Below, piece after piece: positions 62,877 to 64,000 of a stretch of DNA of 64,000 nt. Numbering within the stretch: the stretch's first letter is position 1; every line of letters begins with the position of its first letter. The notes under the pieces are model-generated. The model was not told the DNA's origin. It was given only the letters and a program-made list of their open reading frames with translations, and made no database searches. Source of the stretch: Opitutaceae bacterium TAV5 (GTDB lineage: Bacteria > Verrucomicrobiota > Verrucomicrobiia > Opitutales > Opitutaceae); the NCBI GenBank assembly GCA_000242935.3, contig CP007053.1, forward strand, positions 5,069,001-5,133,000, in the 5' to 3' direction. A program made the position numbers and the translations under genes.

Positions 62877-63683
62877 ATGAACAAAGACCTCATCCTTAAC
62901 TTGCTCCGGCAAGTCCTCACCTACGGCGGCACCGCCCTCACCAGCGCGGGTGTCGCCTCGTCGGAGGAGATTGCCACCGGGGCCGGCGCGCTCGTCACGC
63001 TCCTCGGCGTCGCCTGGACGATCGTCGCCCGCCAGCGCGCCAAGTCCGCGGCAGCCGTGCAGGCCGCCAGCCAGGCCGATCCCGAACACCACACGATCGG
63101 GATGCCGCCCGCCACGGAGCGCGACAGCGCGGAGATGGCATCGCCGGAGGCGATGGCCCGCAGGGCCGACCGCGGCGGGCGCCCTCTGGGCGGCCAAGGG
63201 AGCAATCTCATCCTCCTCGCTTTTGTCCTGCCGGCTCTGCTGACGGGCCTGCTCTCCGGATGTCGCACCGTTATCGCAACGGACGGCGCCGGCAACGTGA
63301 CCTCGGAGACGCAGGCCGACTGGGACACGATCAACCACGCCACCCGGCTTGCCGCCAAGTACGCAATAAAAACCGTGCTCGATCGCTCCCCCGACTACGC
63401 GGAGAACGTGACGGCCGTCACCGACAGCATGTCGGCGCTCTTCTCCGGCCTGCCCACCGAGGAATCCCTCGCCGGCACGCTCGCCATCATCGCCCCCGAT
63501 CTGGATGACGGCGATGCCGCGCTCCTGGTCTCCGTCATCCTCGACGCCTGGGAGCTTTACACGACGAAGACGGGCAACCCCGTCCTCATCCCGCTCGATG
63601 AAAACGTCCGCGCCCTCGTGGAGGCTCTCACCACGGGCATCGCCGACGGCATCGCCCTGCACCACGCCACCCTCCGCCCATGA
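62877..63683 (+). CDS. Holin-like / lipoprotein fusion, lysis-type gene
   Basis: 268 residues. The N-terminal part (MNKDLILNLLRQVLTYGGTA to LVTLLGVAWTIVARQRAK) resembles small phage holin-like proteins with one or two membrane segments. Near residues 105-125 a second hydrophobic segment, LILLAFVLPALLTGLLSGCR, ends in a lipobox (LLSGC). The remainder is soluble and helical. The architecture suggests either a fusion or two products with an internal start. It leads a group of small genes typical of lysis cassettes. Confidence 0.55.
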   Translation: MNKDLILNLLRQVLTYGGTALTSAGVASSEEIATGAGALVTLLGVAWTIVARQRAKSAAAVQAASQADPEHHTIGMPPATERDSAEMASPEAMARRADRGGRPLGGQGSNLILLAFVLPALLTGLLSGCRTVIATDGAGNVTSETQADWDTINHATRLAAKYAIKTVLDRSPDYAENVTAVTDSMSALFSGLPTEESLAGTLAIIAPDLDDGDAALLVSVILDAWELYTTKTGNPVLIPLDENVRALVEALTTGIADGIALHHATLRP

Positions 63684-63883
63684 GCGCCACCACCGCCATC
63701 AGCAACGTCGCCGCGGCAGTCAAAAGCGCCTTCGACTGGCTGCTCGAAAAACTCCGCCTGAAAAACTCGGCGAAGATGCAGGCCAACGCGGAGGCCCGCA
63801 CCGATCAGGAAATCAAGGACAACGCCGGCAAGATCGTTGCCAGCGGCGACCTCGAAAAAATCCAGAAAGCCAACAGCGAATGA
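63680..63883 (+). CDS. Hypothetical small phage protein
   Basis: 67 residues, MSATTAISNVAAAVKSAFDW then LLEKLRLKNSAKMQANAEAR, charged and helical. ATGA overlaps on both sides link it to the lysis-type genes. Confidence 0.55.
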   Translation: MSATTAISNVAAAVKSAFDWLLEKLRLKNSAKMQANAEARTDQEIKDNAGKIVASGDLEKIQKANSE

Positions 63884-64000
63884 AACGCCTCATCCCCCTC
63901 CTCGCTGCCATCGTGCTTGTGCTCGGCCAGCCAGCCTGCACCAGCACGATCACGCCCACGCCGGTCACTCCCGCCCGCGCCTCCTATGATGGCGACAACC
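63880..64000 (+). CDS. Partial small lipoprotein (spanin-like)
   Basis: The first 40 residues before the window ends: MKRLIPLLAAIVLVLGQPAC with a lipobox (LGQPAC), then TSTITPTPVTPARAS. It overlaps the previous gene by ATGA. Small lipoproteins at this place are often Rz1-type spanins; that is inference. Confidence 0.55.
   Translation, partial: MKRLIPLLAAIVLVLGQPACTSTITPTPVTPARASYDGDN

Larger units (their letters stand above)
51700..64000 (+). mobile_element. Mu-like transposable prophage, left part
   Basis: The region holds a divergent lysogeny/lytic switch area (53419-53998), a MuA-like transposase with adjacent MuB-like ATPase, many short overlapping genes with ATGA junctions, a methylase and lysis-type genes, as in Mu-like phages. 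GC and codon bias are stronger than in the host genes. The left boundary lies in 51597-51846 and is approximate. Head and tail genes should follow beyond the right edge. It looks intact as far as visible. Confidence 0.8.

Overview
The window looks like chromosomal DNA of a GC-rich verrucomicrobium, most probably an Opitutaceae-type bacterium. The grounds are a run of PEP-CTERM proteins, prepilin-like proteins with the planctomycete/verrucomicrobial C-terminal DGHVK motif, very large secreted or cytoplasmic glycosidases, and the overall codon use. This taxonomic placement is inference. No rRNA or tRNA gene was seen.

Positions 1-8177 hold ordinary housekeeping genes: leuB, a nitroreductase, a ribH-nusB-ftsY run, a Gfo/Idh/MocA oxidoreductase, a Tat-exported superoxide dismutase, a small membrane protein and rsmA. 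Positions 8511-16699 are a one-directional surface/secretion cluster: a prepilin-like protein, an 843-residue exported protein, five PEP-CTERM proteins and one paralogue that has lost the sorting tail. Positions 16819-28492 return to metabolism: a ChaN-like protein, an MTA-phosphorylase-like plus deaminase pair, a DTW-domain protein, proC, folD, a secreted SH3-like protein, an RluB/RsuA-type pseudouridine synthase and a GH78 alpha-L-rhamnosidase. Between genes lie several large nested palindromes that look like a dispersed repeat family.

Positions 28511-36713 are a very long CRISPR array: 114 repeats of 36 bp and 113 spacers by hand count. It is read on the minus strand. The leader is at the right end, next to cas2 (36972-37262) and a cas4-cas1 fusion (37435-39483). 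Cas3 with a C-terminal HD domain (48528-51596) and a small Cas3-linked protein (47573-48535) lie 8 kb further right on the same strand. The set (Cas4-Cas1 fusion, Cas3 with C-terminal HD, repeat ending GTTGAAGC in crRNA sense) points to type I-G (formerly I-U). No Cas7, Cas5/6 or Cas8 gene is visible here. A plus-strand cassette (prepilin, PEP-CTERM protein, GH5-like glycosidase; 41902-47003) separates the adaptation genes from cas3.

From about 51.6-51.85 kb to the right edge lies a Mu-like transposable prophage. It has a leftward operon (DNA adenine methylase, HTH protein, membrane protein, ribbon-helix-helix protein) divergent from a rightward early operon (ribbon-helix-helix protein, MuA-like transposase, MuB-like ATPase, a DnaA-domain-IV-like protein, small phage proteins, a moron-like island with its own terminator, and lysis-type genes). 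Its left end abuts the 5' end of cas3, so the phage has probably split or capped the cas operon. The most interesting points are the giant array with repeated sampling of identical protospacers from one fixed end, the effector-less type I-G locus next to an intact-looking transposable phage, a perfect 26-bp palindrome sitting on a phage start codon, and the nested palindrome family.
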